Assembly: GCA_030248225.1 (NCBI GenBank)
Contig: JASANE010000096.1
Span: forward strand, 1-45,113
DNA: 45,113 bases
Source: Trileptium ribeirensis
Lineage: Eukaryota; Nematoda; Enoplea; Enoplida; Thoracostomopsidae
Direction of reading: 5' to 3'
Shown here: piece after piece, positions 44,841 to 45,113 of the stretch
Numbering within the stretch: position 1 is the first letter of the stretch
How the letters are laid out: each line of letters starts with the position of its first letter
The notes under the pieces: generated by a model
What the model was told of the DNA's origin: nothing
Seen by the model: the letters and a program-made list of their open reading frames with translations, nothing else
Database searches by the model: none
Program-made: the position numbers and the translations under genes

Positions 44841-45113
44841 TATGTGAGTTTATATAGGTTTTGACTTGGCTGCTATTCAGGAAGCATAACATTTGCTGAA
44901 AAACAACTTATCGATCAACATTTTAGCCGACTCACTGCTGATGAGTTATAATTGACAAGTTGCCAACTCGTCGATTTTGTCACAGAACCCGTATTTTTAT
45001 ACTACATATACTAAACTTCGGGTAGTCAAAAACAACGCGATGAACTTTAGTGTACATGGTAATATAAACATCTTCCACCTGAGACGGGGGAGATCAGAAT
45101 GACAAATTCCTAT
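44841..45113. other. Upstream of NADAR; promoter-like TATATAA, no TIR seen
   Basis: On the minus strand CCTATATAAACTC near 44850-44862 could be a TATA box for the NADAR frame. A short imperfect inverted pair (GACAAGTTGCCAACTCGTC, about 44953-44971) is present. The Polinton terminus is not recognisable before the window ends. Confidence 0.4.

Larger units (their letters stand above)
32374..45113 (-). mobile_element. Decayed Maverick/Polinton, right end outside window
   Basis: All Polinton hallmarks are present on the minus strand in compact order: integrase, penton, small basic protein, major capsid protein, adenain-like protease, packaging ATPase, two small conserved proteins and protein-primed PolB. 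The element is truncated at about 32385 inside PolB, where T-rich DNA begins, so that terminus is lost. The terminus beyond the integrase is not visible before the window ends. No long TIR was found within the window. Nearly all genes have stops or frameshifts, and a foldback element interrupts PolB. Confidence 0.92.

Overview
The window is AT-rich invertebrate DNA. It holds one recognisable host gene with GT-AG introns, and most of the rest is decayed mobile elements. The P450 style (IPFGMGKRVCLGE), the BEL/Pao elements and the Maverick/Polinton would fit a nematode with large introns, but the species cannot be fixed from this sequence. No bacterial operons, rRNA, tRNA or CRISPR arrays were seen.

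1-12.4 kb is a nest of mobile elements. A very large imperfect palindrome (arms 1-2250 and 3456-5684) carries an internally deleted Helitron-like helicase fragment in each arm. Its 1.2 kb spacer holds a BEL/Pao LTR followed directly by a reverse transcriptase fragment. From about 7.6 to 10.7 kb lies a second part of a BEL/Pao pol gene on the same strand (end of RT, RNase H, integrase), broken by a TIR element at 8459-9142. It is followed by an SGNH/GDSL-esterase-like reading frame and a second LTR (12010-12351) of the same LTR family. A MITE (6171-7028), itself hit by a hAT-type MITE with an 8-bp target duplication, lies between the two parts.

12.4-30.3 kb has no recognisable gene up to 17.7 kb. 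Then five minus-strand exons (30335 down to 17765) encode the C-terminal 80% of a CYP2-clan cytochrome P450, from the C-helix WKxxRR to the heme loop and stop. The splice sites and phases are consistent. The introns (2.3-3.7 kb) contain MITEs, an 87-bp x4 tandem array, a 190-bp tandem duplication, a GC-rich islet and a 1-kb TIR element. The N-terminal exon(s) were not found. 30.3-32.4 kb is intergenic or intronic and very AT-rich near its end.

32.4-45.1 kb is a decayed Maverick/Polinton, with all genes on the minus strand. From 45 kb downwards the order is: a NADAR (YbiA-like, ADP-ribose-linked) domain gene with an intron; retroviral-type integrase; a small Cys-containing protein; penton/minor capsid; a small basic protein; double-jelly-roll major capsid protein; adenain-like protease; packaging ATPase; two small conserved Polinton proteins; and protein-primed DNA polymerase B. 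PolB is split by a 2.6 kb foldback element (32999-35592) and truncated before motifs B and C. Nearly every gene has stops or frameshifts, so this copy is dead.

The most interesting features are the NADAR gene packed 41 bp upstream of the Polinton integrase, the SGNH-like frame in the env position of a BEL/Pao element, and the asymmetric giant palindrome at the left edge.
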